From assembly GCF_004028095.1 (NCBI RefSeq), contig NZ_SBHM01000006.1, positions 62,001 to 126,000 on the forward strand: DNA of 64,000 nucleotides, written 5' to 3'. Position numbers and translations under genes: made by a program. Below are positions 28,997 through 40,451 of the stretch, piece after piece. The notes beneath the pieces were generated by a model that saw only the letters and a list, made by a program, of their open reading frames with translations, was not told the origin of the DNA and did not search any database. The number at the start of each line of letters is the position of its first letter. Within the stretch, counting starts at the first letter, position 1. This stretch comes from Paenarthrobacter ureafaciens (GTDB lineage Bacteria; Actinomycetota; Actinomycetes; Actinomycetales; Micrococcaceae).

Positions 28997-29386
28997 TCAG
29001 TGGAACGAATCGCCGCAGGCGCACGAGCCGCCGGCGTTGGGGTTGTCGATGGTGAACCCCTGCTTCGAAATGGTGTCTTCGAAGTCGATGCTCGCTCCGC
29101 TGAGGTAAGGAACGCTCATCTTGTCTACTACCACCTCGACGCCGTCGTAGTCACGGACGGCATCGCCATCAAGCAGACGCTCGTCGAAGTAGAGCTGGTA
29201 GATCAGACCGGAGCAGCCACCGGGCTGGACTGCAACACGAAGCCGCAGATCGGTGCGCCCTTCCTGCTCGAGGAGGCTGCGGACCTTGCCTGCTGCGACC
29301 TCGGTCAGGTTGACCTCGTGCGTGGGAAGCTCATCGCTCGGGGCGAGCTCGGCTCCAGTGCTGTTTTCGTTGGTTGCAGTGCTCAT
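28997..29386 (-). CDS. erpA: Iron-sulfur cluster insertion protein ErpA (HesB/IscA family)
   Basis: A 129-residue A-type carrier that delivers Fe-S clusters to target proteins. The three cluster-binding cysteines are present: one in PGGCSGLIYQ and two in CACGDSF at the C-terminus. The N-terminal 25 residues are a variable extension. It is on the same strand as the oxidase genes, 184 bp upstream of ctaC, so the clusters may feed the Rieske protein among others; this is inference from location. Confidence 0.94.
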   Translation of the reverse strand: MSTATNENSTGAELAPSDELPTHEVNLTEVAAGKVRSLLEQEGRTDLRLRVAVQPGGCSGLIYQLYFDERLLDGDAVRDYDGVEVVVDKMSVPYLSGASIDFEDTISKQGFTIDNPNAGGSCACGDSFH

Positions 29387-29458
29387 TGGCCTACCTTCTT
29401 ATAACGCGCTTGGCAGCGGCGCCGGGGACGCAGCCTGCCCTTACCCAATTACGTACGG

Positions 29459-29500
29459 GTTATAGCTCCATGCTACGTCGCGCGGACGCATAGCTATAAC
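29459..29500. repeat. Inverted repeat upstream of erpA
   Basis: Perfect nine-base arms, GTTATAGCT (29459-29467) and AGCTATAAC (29492-29500), lie 24 bases apart, 73-114 bases upstream of the erpA start. Each arm contains TATA-like hexamers. It could be a regulator-binding site or a paired promoter; no known operator was recognised. Confidence 0.55.
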
Positions 29501-29586
29501 TCCCTGACGTAACCGCGCCATGCACGGACTTGTTCCCGGCGGACCCCTCTGGGCGCCCGCCGGGCTTCGCCGGACAAACGTTGCGG

Positions 29587-31050
29587 CTAGGACCCCAGGC
29601 CTTCGACATTCAGGCGTGCAAGCATCAGGGCCTCGGCCAGCACTGCATGGCGGAAGTCCTCAATGTGGAGGGACTCATTGGCGCTGTGGGCCCGCGAATC
29701 CGGGTCCTCCACGCCAGTCACCAGGATCTGCACCTCGGGATATACCTCCATCAAGTCGGCGATGAAGGGTATGGACCCGCCAATGCCCATCTCCACGGGC
29801 TTGACACCCCACGACTCACCCAACGCCCACAGGGCTACCTGGGCCGCAGCAGAGCCTGTATCCGTTGAGAAGGCGTTGCCCCGCTCCCCCGGGGTGAAAG
29901 TGACCTTGGCACCGAAGGGAGCATTGGCTTCAAGGTGGGCCTTCAAAGCCTCCATGGCATCGTCGGGGTCCTGGCCCGGTGCGAGCCGCATACTGAATTT
30001 GGCCCGGGCTGCCGGGATGAGGGTGTTGGAGGCCACATCCACAGCCGGAACATCCATGCCAATGATGGAGAGCGCGGGTTTCGTCCACAGCCGGGAAGCC
30101 AGGGTCCCGCTGCCGGCGAGCCGAACGCCGTCGAGCACTGAAGCGTCAGCCCGGTAGTCCTCTTCGGTGAGGTCCACTTTCACGTCGTCCTTGGATACAA
30201 GTCCGGCAACGGCCACAGTGCCGTCGTCGTCATGGAGGGTAGCGATAAGCCTGGCAAGAAGGGTTGGCGCGTCCAGGACGGGACCGCCGAACATTCCCGA
30301 GTGCACGGCGTGCTCCAGGACCCGCACTTCGAACGTACCGTCGACGAGGCCGCGGAGGCTGGTGGTCAGTGCCGGGACGCCTACTTTCCAGTTGCTGGAG
30401 TCTGCAACCACAATCACATCGGCACGCAGGAGTTCGCGGTGTTCTTCCAGGAACGTCCGGAAGGTGGGCGAACCGGCTTCTTCCTCTCCTTCGAAGAAGA
30501 AGGTCACGCCCAGGCCGAACTCATCGCCGAGGACCTTTACTGCAGCTGCATACGCAGCCAAATGGGCCATGATGCCGGCCTTGTCATCCGCCGCTCCCCT
30601 GCCGTAAAGGCGTCCGTCACGCTCCTCAGCGACAAACGGTTCCGAATTCCACAGTGCGCGGTCTCCCGGCGGCTGGACATCGTGGTGCGCGTACAGCAGG
30701 ATGGTGGGCTTGCCGTCCCGGGCTTCGCGACGGGCGACGACGGCGGGACCCCCGTTGGTGCCATCGGCCTTGGCCGACCGCAGGATGCGGACGTCCTGCA
30801 TACCCGCAGCGCGGACCATGGCCGCAACTGCCTCTGCGCTCCGGTCCAGTTCGGCGGGATCGAAGCTGGCCCAGGCAATTCCGGGGATGGCTACGAGTTC
30901 CTTAAGTGATGAGATTGTTGCGTCAAAGGCGGCGTTGACGGCCTCGGACAATGCGTGGCCGTCCACTCCGTCGACTGCCGGGGAAGCGACCCCGGTGTGG
31001 CCTGCGTTCCCTTGCTGGTTCTGCGGGATCTCCGCGTGTGCTGAAGTCAT
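29587..31050 (-). CDS. M20 family dipeptidase
   Basis: A 487-residue metallopeptidase of the M20 carnosinase/CNDP-like branch. Metal-site motifs are HHDVQPPGD with its catalytic Asp, the GAADDKAG loop, FEGEEEAGS with the catalytic Glu, and a final His in DSRAHSANE. It hydrolyses dipeptides in the cytoplasm with two zinc or manganese ions. The ATG at 31050 is chosen because AGGTGAG precedes it at normal distance; the frame is open 29 codons further. It is divergent from the DUF3043 gene. Confidence 0.93.
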   Translation of the reverse strand: MTSAHAEIPQNQQGNAGHTGVASPAVDGVDGHALSEAVNAAFDATISSLKELVAIPGIAWASFDPAELDRSAEAVAAMVRAAGMQDVRILRSAKADGTNGGPAVVARREARDGKPTILLYAHHDVQPPGDRALWNSEPFVAEERDGRLYGRGAADDKAGIMAHLAAYAAAVKVLGDEFGLGVTFFFEGEEEAGSPTFRTFLEEHRELLRADVIVVADSSNWKVGVPALTTSLRGLVDGTFEVRVLEHAVHSGMFGGPVLDAPTLLARLIATLHDDDGTVAVAGLVSKDDVKVDLTEEDYRADASVLDGVRLAGSGTLASRLWTKPALSIIGMDVPAVDVASNTLIPAARAKFSMRLAPGQDPDDAMEALKAHLEANAPFGAKVTFTPGERGNAFSTDTGSAAAQVALWALGESWGVKPVEMGIGGSIPFIADLMEVYPEVQILVTGVEDPDSRAHSANESLHIEDFRHAVLAEALMLARLNVEGLGS

Positions 31051-31123
31051 GCTGCTCACCTTACCGCCGGGGCCTTGCGGCCAACGTAACCTGCGCCACC
31101 TGCCCGCGCTGTATTCTTGAGTG

Positions 31124-31717
31124 GTGTTCGGACGCAAAAAGGAAGAGCCCAGCGCTCAATCAGTAGTAGACCAGGCCCACGCCGCCTCCACGGAGCCGGT
31201 TGTCGGAAAGGGCGCCCCTACGCCCAAGCGGAAAGTCCAGGAGGCCGCCCGCAAGCGCCCTCTGGTACCCACCGACCGCAAGGCTTCCAAGGAAGCCGAG
31301 CGTGTGGCGATTCAGGACCAGCGCCAAAAGATGCGCCAGGCATTGGACACCGGCGACGAGAAGTACCTGCCGCTGCGGGACAAGGGACCGCAGAAGCGCT
31401 TTGTCCGGGACTACGTCGATGCCCGCTTCACGCTGGGCGAGTACCTGATGTTCGGTGCCCTGCTGTTCGTAGTGGTCTCCCTGGTGGTGCCGACCAACAG
31501 TGCGCAGATCACCTATGTCCTGGTGGGCTTCTGGATCATGTTCCTGGCCGTGTTCGTTGACGTCTTTATTCTTTCCCGCCAACTCCGCAAGCGCCTGATG
31601 GCCAAGTTCGGCGAGGTGGAGCGTGGCAGTGTCTGGTATGGGTGCATGCGCGCACTCCAGTTCCGCAAACTGCGCCTGCCCAAACCGCAGGTCAAGCGCG
31701 GACAGTACCCTTCCTAG
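31124..31717 (+). CDS. DUF3043 membrane protein
   Basis: A protein of about 197 residues with a charged cytoplasmic N-terminal half (KEEPSAQ, PTDRKASKEAERVAIQDQR, and the DKGPQKRFVRDYVD motif), then two membrane helices (LMFGALLFVVVSLVV and TYVLVGFWIMFLAVFVDVF) and a basic tail. This is the actinobacterial DUF3043 layout; its function is unknown. A TATTCT hexamer ends six bases before the GTG at 31124, pointing to a leaderless mRNA starting there; the GTG at 31121 is an alternative. Confidence 0.88.
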   Translation: MFGRKKEEPSAQSVVDQAHAASTEPVVGKGAPTPKRKVQEAARKRPLVPTDRKASKEAERVAIQDQRQKMRQALDTGDEKYLPLRDKGPQKRFVRDYVDARFTLGEYLMFGALLFVVVSLVVPTNSAQITYVLVGFWIMFLAVFVDVFILSRQLRKRLMAKFGEVERGSVWYGCMRALQFRKLRLPKPQVKRGQYPS

Positions 31718-31736
31718 CGGACCGCCATTAAGACGT

Positions 31737-31778
31737 GGCCCCGGACCCTGGCAATCAGCCAATGGTCCGGGGCCTTTT
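31737..31778 (+). terminator. Terminator after the DUF3043 gene
   Basis: Perfect 11-base arms (31737-31747 and 31764-31774, GGCCCCGGACC and complement) are followed by TTTT. It lies between the DUF3043 and convergent pyrD genes. Confidence 0.85.
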
Positions 31779-31814
31779 CCTTGCCCTGAATTGCTTGCCC
31801 AGAAGCCGCCGGTC

Positions 31815-32894
<1,080 letters not shown>

Positions 32895-32960
32895 GTTCCT
32901 AGTTTTCCGGTTTCCGCACTGCTCGCCAAACCCATGACCTGCCGGGGCTAGCATGTAGCC

Positions 32961-34637
32961 ATGCCGGTACAGGGAAGCAGCGCACACCAGAATGGGCGGT
33001 TCACCGCTGACGTGGTGGTGGTCGGCGCCGGCCTTTCGGGGCTCGTGGCCGCCGCTACCGCCTATGCCGCAGGTAAACGGGTGGCAATTTTCGACCAGGA
33101 GCCGGCCGCTTCGCTGGGCGGCCAGGCACCCTGGTCCTTTGGCGGACTCTTCATGGTCGACACGCCGGAACAACGCCGCCTCGGCGTACGGGACAGTACC
33201 GAACTCGCCCTCGGCGACTGGATGGCGTCAGCCGCCTTCGACCGGCCCGAAGATGCCATGGCCCGTCAGTGGGCAGCCGCCTATGTGGACTTCGCCTCCG
33301 GTGAAAAACGCTCATGGCTCCGGAGCCTGGGCGTCGGCTTCTTTCCGCTCGTCCAGTGGGCTGAACGTGGCGGGTACGGGCCACAAGGGCATGGAAACTC
33401 CGTTCCGAGGTTCCATGTCGCGTGGGGTACCGGACCCGCCGTCGTCGAGCCTTTCGCGGCCAAGGTGCGTGAAGGCGTGGAAAAGGGCAGGGTGTCCCTT
33501 AACTTCCGGCATCGGGCTACAGCCCTCCTGACGTCATCGGGCAGCGTCACCGGAGTCTCCGGTGACGTTTTGGAACCTACGACGGCGGTCCGCGGCCAGC
33601 GTTCGACGCGTACCGTCGTCGGGCACTTCGAGGCCGAGGCGGGCGCGACCGTGGTGACCACCGGGGGCATAGGCGGCAATCACGAGGCCGTCCGCCGGCA
33701 GTGGCCGGGCACCCCGCCGAGGGAAATGCTCAGTGGCGTGCCTGCCTCCGTCGACGGGGAGTTCCTCGATGTCGTACAGCGCGTTGGCGCTTCGCTGATC
33801 AACGGCGACCGGATGTGGCACTACCCCGAAGGCATTCACAACTACGATCCCGTCTGGCCAAAGCATGGCATCCGCATCCTTCCCGGTCCTTCATCCCTAT
33901 GGTTGGACGCCCGCGGAAGGCAACTGCCCGCTCCGCTGTTCCCGGGTTTCGATTCCCAAGGGGCATTACGGCATATCGTGTCCACGGGACACGGGTACTC
34001 GTGGTTCGTCTTGAACCGGACCATCGCGCTCAAGGAGCTGGCTCTCTCAGGCTCGGAGCAAAACCCCGACCTGACGGGCAAGGACGTCAGGCTGCTGCTG
34101 ACCCGCTTGAAGCCCCGGGGCGATACGCCTATTGAGCGCTTCCTTGAGCGCGGTGCAGACTTTGTCCAGGCCGCGTCCGTAGCTGAATTGGCTGGACGGA
34201 TGAACGACTTGGCGGGCTCCGGACTCATCAATGCCGACTCTCTTGGCCGGATTGTGCTGGCAAGGGACCGGCAGGTGGAAAGCGGCCTGGGCAAAGACCC
34301 GCAGCTGGCCGCCATTCACGCCGCCCGCAGATTCTCCGTGGACAGGCTCATGAGGGTGACTCCCCCACACCGCCTGGCGGACCCCGCGCACGGTCTGCTC
34401 ATTGCCGTCCGCCTCTCGGTCGTTACCCGAAAGAGCCTCGGCGGACTCCAAACGGATCTTCGCTCACGGGTGCTCAATGACGGGGGCCAGGCGATCGACG
34501 GTCTTTACGCAGCAGGCGAAGCCGCCGGCTTCGGCGGAGGCGGAATACATGGTTACCGCGCCTTGGAAGGAACGTTCCTCGGCGGCTGCCTGTTCAGCGG
34601 CCGGGCTGCCGCGCGGGACGCAGCCCTGAATGTCTAA
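32961..34637 (+). CDS. FAD-binding dehydrogenase, KstD/fumarate-reductase-like
   Basis: A 558-residue flavoprotein of the 3-ketosteroid delta1-dehydrogenase/fumarate reductase superfamily. The FAD site GAGLSGLVAAATA follows a short N-terminus, and the C-terminal GLYAAGEAAGFGGGGIHGYRALEG block is the second FAD contact. The KstD-like catalytic tyrosines cannot be placed with certainty, so a steroid substrate is not claimed. TAGCAT ends six bases before the ATG, which suggests a leaderless mRNA. Nine bases later begins the first of two coupled alpha/beta hydrolases, making a three-gene operon. Confidence 0.85.
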   Translation: MPVQGSSAHQNGRFTADVVVVGAGLSGLVAAATAYAAGKRVAIFDQEPAASLGGQAPWSFGGLFMVDTPEQRRLGVRDSTELALGDWMASAAFDRPEDAMARQWAAAYVDFASGEKRSWLRSLGVGFFPLVQWAERGGYGPQGHGNSVPRFHVAWGTGPAVVEPFAAKVREGVEKGRVSLNFRHRATALLTSSGSVTGVSGDVLEPTTAVRGQRSTRTVVGHFEAEAGATVVTTGGIGGNHEAVRRQWPGTPPREMLSGVPASVDGEFLDVVQRVGASLINGDRMWHYPEGIHNYDPVWPKHGIRILPGPSSLWLDARGRQLPAPLFPGFDSQGALRHIVSTGHGYSWFVLNRTIALKELALSGSEQNPDLTGKDVRLLLTRLKPRGDTPIERFLERGADFVQAASVAELAGRMNDLAGSGLINADSLGRIVLARDRQVESGLGKDPQLAAIHAARRFSVDRLMRVTPPHRLADPAHGLLIAVRLSVVTRKSLGGLQTDLRSRVLNDGGQAIDGLYAAGEAAGFGGGGIHGYRALEGTFLGGCLFSGRAAARDAALNV

Positions 34638-34646
34638 GCTGAAGCC

Positions 34647-35663
34647 ATGGAATGGGCTACAGACATCCTCGGCGCGGACTTCCAGTCCTGCACCATAGAA
34701 ACATCCGGAGCCGACGGCACCATGCGTCGCGCCACCGTAGTTCGATACCGCCCGGACTCCCTCGCGGCAGGAACCGGGAAACCGCGCACCGTGCACGGCG
34801 CAGTGCTCTTCCTGCACGGCTGGAGCGACTACTTCTTCAACAAGGACCTCGCCAGGTTCTGGGCCCGCATGGGTTACGAGTTCTACGCGCTCGACATGCA
34901 CAATCACGGACGCAACCTGGACGAAGCAACCACCGGCGGCTATGTCGCCGACCTTGCGGACTATGATGCCGAGATCACCATGGCCTTGGACATCATCAAG
35001 GCGGACCACACCGGCTCGGAACAGCCCGGCATTGCCCTCATGGGCCACTCCACCGGGGGCCTCGTCGCTGCCCTCTGGGCCAGCCGCCACCCCGGCAGCG
35101 TCCAGTATCTGATCCTGAACAGCCCTTGGCTGGAGATGCACGGGAACAGGTTTGGACGGCGGGCCGCCCAGGCCATGGTGACTCCATTGGCCCGGTTCCG
35201 CCCCGAGATGGTCCTCAGGCTTCCCGAACGGGGCTTCTACTTCCGGAGTATCAGCATTACCGCTGAAGGAGAGTGGCCGCTGGACGAACGGTACCGGCCA
35301 CCGTTTGCGTTCCCTGTCCGGGCCGGTTGGCTGCGGGCAGTCCTCGCCGGTCATGCGAAGGTTGACCGCGGGTTGGAACTGGACATTCCCGTGTTGGTGC
35401 TGACATCGGCTGCCAGCGCGAACGGCATGGTCTGGCAGGAGTCCATGCGCCGTTCGGACGCAGTGCTCGATGTGGACGTCATTGCGGCGAGGGTCATGGC
35501 GCTGGGCCGAAGCGTGACCTTGGAAAGGGTGGAAGGCGGGCTGCACGACGTGTTCCTTTCTGCCCCCAAAGTACGGGAAGACGCCTACGCCAGGCTGGCA
35601 CGCTGGATCCACGGTTACATGGAAACCGGCCCGTTGGGAACTCAGGAGAAGGGAGACACATGA
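34647..35663 (+). CDS. Alpha/beta hydrolase (S33/lysophospholipase-like), copy 1
   Basis: A 338-residue serine hydrolase. The nucleophile is Ser135 in GHSTGG, the oxyanion region is FLHGWSDYF, and the catalytic His is in GGLHDVFLS near the C-terminus. The layout resembles monoglyceride lipase/lysophospholipase L2. No signal peptide is visible. Its TGA overlaps the ATG of a related hydrolase (ATGA at 35660), so both are translated together. Substrate unknown; a lipid or steroid ester would fit the flavoprotein upstream, but that is a guess. Confidence 0.9.
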   Translation: MEWATDILGADFQSCTIETSGADGTMRRATVVRYRPDSLAAGTGKPRTVHGAVLFLHGWSDYFFNKDLARFWARMGYEFYALDMHNHGRNLDEATTGGYVADLADYDAEITMALDIIKADHTGSEQPGIALMGHSTGGLVAALWASRHPGSVQYLILNSPWLEMHGNRFGRRAAQAMVTPLARFRPEMVLRLPERGFYFRSISITAEGEWPLDERYRPPFAFPVRAGWLRAVLAGHAKVDRGLELDIPVLVLTSAASANGMVWQESMRRSDAVLDVDVIAARVMALGRSVTLERVEGGLHDVFLSAPKVREDAYARLARWIHGYMETGPLGTQEKGDT

Positions 35664-36733
35664 CTACCACGGGGGAAGCTGTTGCGACGTGGCAGCCGGA
35701 CTTTTTGGGCTACGGATACGAACGCCTCGATCTTCCTTTGACGCCGGACGAGGAGGGCGAGGTCAAAGCCACGCTCGTCCGGCATCATCCTGCGCCCGCT
35801 TCCCCGGCCCCGCACGGCCTCCTGGACTATTTGTCCGCATTCGCCAAGCGTCGCCGCCGCCACGTTCCTGCCGACCCGTCCGGAGCACCACGGGCCGTTC
35901 TTTATCTGCACGGCTGGGCGGACTATTTCCTGCAGACTGAGCTCGCCGAGTACCTCACAGCTTCCGGCTTCCACTTCTATGCAGTGGACCTCCGCAAGTT
36001 CGGGCGCAGCCTTCTACCCGGGCAGACTCCTGGATACACAGCTGACCTTGCCGTCTACGACGAAGACCTGGACGTTGCGTTGGCCGCCATTGAACGCGAC
36101 ATAGCCGAGCGCACCGGAGACACGGCGCCACCAACCATCCATGTGTTGGCCCACAGCCTGGGCGGCCTCATAGCTTCCCTGTGGGCGGACCGTAATCCCG
36201 GACGGATCGGCACATTGGTACTGAACTCCCCGTGGCTGGAACTGCAGGGCAGCAGCCTGGTCCGCAGCGTGGCCGTGCATCTCATCGAGCCTTTTGCACG
36301 CACTGACCCCAAGCGCCCCTTCCGGTTTCCGGACATGCCAGCCTATTGGGAAAGTGTCAGCAGCGAAGCCCATGGTGAGTGGTCACTCGATCCCGTGTGG
36401 CGGCCACGAACGTCATTCCCCATCCGCGCCGGCTGGACCAAGGCAGTCCTGGCGGGCCACAGCGCTGTTGAACGCAAACTCAACATCGACTCACCCGTCC
36501 TGGTGCTGCTGTCCGGGCGAACCAGGATCCAGGCCGAATGGACAGCAGACCTCATGCGGGCAGACGCGGTGATCGATGTTGAAGAGACGGCCAGACGCGC
36601 GTTGGGGCTGGGCCGTCGAACCGCGGTCTTCCGGTACCCGGGTGCGTTGCATGACGTGTTCCTCTCCCGCAGGAGCGTGCGGGAACAGGCCTACCGGGAC
36701 GTAGCGGTGTGGCTTCAGTCCTACCCCTACTAA
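35660..36733 (+). CDS. Alpha/beta hydrolase (S33/lysophospholipase-like), copy 2
   Basis: A 357-residue paralogue of the preceding gene. They share the HGW.DYF oxyanion segment, the [GA]HSxGGL nucleophile elbow (Ser166 in AHSLGG here), the NSPWLE and FPIRAGW..AVLAGH blocks and the final LHDVFLS histidine motif. This copy has an insert of about 25 basic residues near 60-72 (AKRRRRHVP). Similarity, adjacency and overlap point to an old tandem duplication. Function unknown. Confidence 0.9.
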   Translation: MTTTGEAVATWQPDFLGYGYERLDLPLTPDEEGEVKATLVRHHPAPASPAPHGLLDYLSAFAKRRRRHVPADPSGAPRAVLYLHGWADYFLQTELAEYLTASGFHFYAVDLRKFGRSLLPGQTPGYTADLAVYDEDLDVALAAIERDIAERTGDTAPPTIHVLAHSLGGLIASLWADRNPGRIGTLVLNSPWLELQGSSLVRSVAVHLIEPFARTDPKRPFRFPDMPAYWESVSSEAHGEWSLDPVWRPRTSFPIRAGWTKAVLAGHSAVERKLNIDSPVLVLLSGRTRIQAEWTADLMRADAVIDVEETARRALGLGRRTAVFRYPGALHDVFLSRRSVREQAYRDVAVWLQSYPY

Positions 36734-36794
36734 GGCCCGACGGCGTTAGGGCCCGACGGCGACATGAGGACTCCGCGGAAGAAGCACGCCTGCG

Positions 36795-37616
36795 CTATTT
36801 AGCCCCAGGTGCCGCGTCCACCGCTCCCCCGTAGCGCCGGTCGCGCTTGGCATAGATTTCGACGGCGTCCCACAGCGTGCGCCGGTCAACATCGGGCCAA
36901 AGGGTATCCAAGAAAACAAACTCGGCATAAGCGGACTGCCACAAGAGGAAGTTCGAAAGGCGCTGCTCACCTGAGCTGCGCAGGAAGAGGTCCACATCCG
37001 GGAGATCGGGTTCATCCAAGTACTTCTGGATGGTCCGCTCATTCACGGATCCCGGCTTGAGCACGCCGGACGCAACATCGTGTGCGATGGCCGAGACGGC
37101 GTCCGCGATTTCCGCGCGGCCACCGTAATTAACACACATGGTCAACGTGCAGGTGTCGTTGGCGCGGGTGTACTCCTCGGCCTCTTCAAGCTCCCGGATC
37201 ACCGAGCCCCACAGCTTGGGCCGGCGACCCGCCCAGCGGATCCGCACACCCCATTCGTCCAGTTGGTTCCGCTGCCGGCGCAGCACGTCCTTGTTAAAAC
37301 CCATGAGGAAGCGAACTTCCTCCGGTGACCTCCGCCAGTTCTCCGTCGAAAAAGCGTAGACACTCACATACTTGATTCCGAGCTCGATGGCTCCGGCCAT
37401 GACATCCAACAGGGCCGGCTCGCCGGCTTTGTGTCCTTCGATGCGGGGCAGGCCCCGCTGGTTGGCCCACCGGCCGTTGCCGTCCATGACGATCGCCACG
37501 TGCTGTGGGATGAGTTCCCGGGGGATATCGGGAGGGAGCGCGCCGGAAGGATGCTTGTACGGGGGAACCACAGGCGCGGTCCGTGCTGCAATCCTGCTTT
37601 TCTTTCCAAGTGCCAC
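36795..37616 (-). CDS. uppS: Isoprenyl transferase (cis-prenyltransferase, UppS family)
   Basis: Makes the Z-polyprenyl diphosphate lipid carrier for cell-wall synthesis from isopentenyl diphosphate. The 273-residue protein has the family's MDGNGRWA pyrophosphate site with its catalytic Asp, GHKAG, the FSTENWRR segment and the C-terminal [19 protein letters not shown] block. The start is a GTG two bases after the recO stop, so they are cotranscribed. Chain length cannot be predicted reliably. Confidence 0.95.
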   Translation of the reverse strand: MALGKKSRIAARTAPVVPPYKHPSGALPPDIPRELIPQHVAIVMDGNGRWANQRGLPRIEGHKAGEPALLDVMAGAIELGIKYVSVYAFSTENWRRSPEEVRFLMGFNKDVLRRQRNQLDEWGVRIRWAGRRPKLWGSVIRELEEAEEYTRANDTCTLTMCVNYGGRAEIADAVSAIAHDVASGVLKPGSVNERTIQKYLDEPDLPDVDLFLRSSGEQRLSNFLLWQSAYAEFVFLDTLWPDVDRRTLWDAVEIYAKRDRRYGGAVDAAPGAK

Positions 37617-37618
37617 TG

Positions 37619-38374
37619 TCAGCTTCGCTCCACGTGTTTGAGGGATTTAACGGCACGCTCCAGATGCCATTGCAGGTAACTGGCCACCAACCCGGCGGCC
37701 TCCCGGCGATGCCGCAGATCCGATTCATCGGCAACAGCCCAGTCTCCGGTCAGGAGGGCCGCCAGCAACACCACAGTCTCCGGTGCCGGCGCCGGCGAAC
37801 CCGGCGGACGACAGTCTCCGCACACCATGCCGCCCAAAGGTGCTGAGAAAGCCGTGTGCGGGCCGGGCCTGCCGCAGCGGGAGCAATCGGTAAAGCTCGG
37901 CGCCCATCCGCCCGTGGCCAGGGCCCGCAAAAGGTATGAATCCAGGATCAATTCCGGCGGATGATCCGATCGGCTCAACGCCGCCAGGGCGCCCACCAGC
38001 AGGTTGTATTGGGCCGTGCCGGACTCAGCGTCGGCGTCGGTCAGCTTTTCCGCGGTCTCCGTCATGGCTGCTGCCACGGTAAAGCGGCTGTAGTCGGCGG
38101 CAATACTGCTTCCGTAAGCGCCCTTCGCCACTGCCTGTGTCACGATGTCCAGGGTCCGGCCGGAGACCAGTTGCAGGTCTGCCACCATGAACGGTTCCAA
38201 GCGTGCGCCGAACCGGCTGCTTGTCCTGCGGACGCCCTTGGCAACGGCACGGACTTGTCCGTGATGTTTGGTCAGCAAGGTGATGATGCGATCAGCCTCA
38301 CCGAGCTTATGGGTGCGGAGCACCACGGCATCGTCCCGGTAGGAACGGGCTGCGAACGAGGACTGATTGGCCAC
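37619..38374 (-). CDS. recO: DNA repair protein RecO
   Basis: RecO works with RecF and RecR to load RecA on single-stranded DNA. The 251-residue protein has an N-terminal OB fold ([25 protein letters not shown]), a helical middle, and a zinc site formed by [10 protein letters not shown] and VCGDC. The GTG start is used. It precedes uppS with a two-base gap, the usual actinobacterial recO-uppS pair, and sits downstream of leuA. Confidence 0.94.
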   Translation of the reverse strand: MANQSSFAARSYRDDAVVLRTHKLGEADRIITLLTKHHGQVRAVAKGVRRTSSRFGARLEPFMVADLQLVSGRTLDIVTQAVAKGAYGSSIAADYSRFTVAAAMTETAEKLTDADAESGTAQYNLLVGALAALSRSDHPPELILDSYLLRALATGGWAPSFTDCSRCGRPGPHTAFSAPLGGMVCGDCRPPGSPAPAPETVVLLAALLTGDWAVADESDLRHRREAAGLVASYLQWHLERAVKSLKHVERS

Positions 38375-38413
38375 ACCCTATCTTCGCACCGACACGGCTG
38401 CGGGGAGACCACC

Positions 38414-38453
38414 GGGCCGTGCAGCGGATATATTTCCCATCACTGCACGGCCC
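38414..38453. terminator. Hairpin between leuA and recO
   Basis: Perfect 11-base arms (38414-38424 and 38443-38453) flank an 18-base AT-rich loop. No T-run follows on the minus strand, so termination after leuA is uncertain; the AT-rich loop may carry the recO promoter. Confidence 0.45.
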
Positions 38454-38459
38454 CGGAGC

Positions 38460-40294
<1,835 letters not shown>

Positions 40295-40310
<16 letters not shown>

Positions 40311-40339
40311 CAGCTAAGAAGAAGCATTTCCGCACGCAC
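40295..40339 (-). CDS. leuA leader peptide
   Basis: A short frame from GTG at 40339 (or ATG at 40327) reads MRAEMLLLSCRGEA and stops at TGA 40295-40297. The three adjacent leucine codons are all CTT, a rare leucine codon in high-GC actinobacteria, which is what an attenuator that measures Leu-tRNA would use. Leader peptides with leucine runs are known upstream of leuA in Corynebacterium and Streptomyces. No strong ribosome site is seen. Confidence 0.65.
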
Positions 40340-40451
40340 ATGATCACAGTAACACGGTGCGTATGATGACATTGCAACACCCAATGCAACGTCCACTATG
40401 CAGACGCTGCGCGGTGCAACGCCGGCAGCAGCGTCCCTTCAAGGAGCCACA

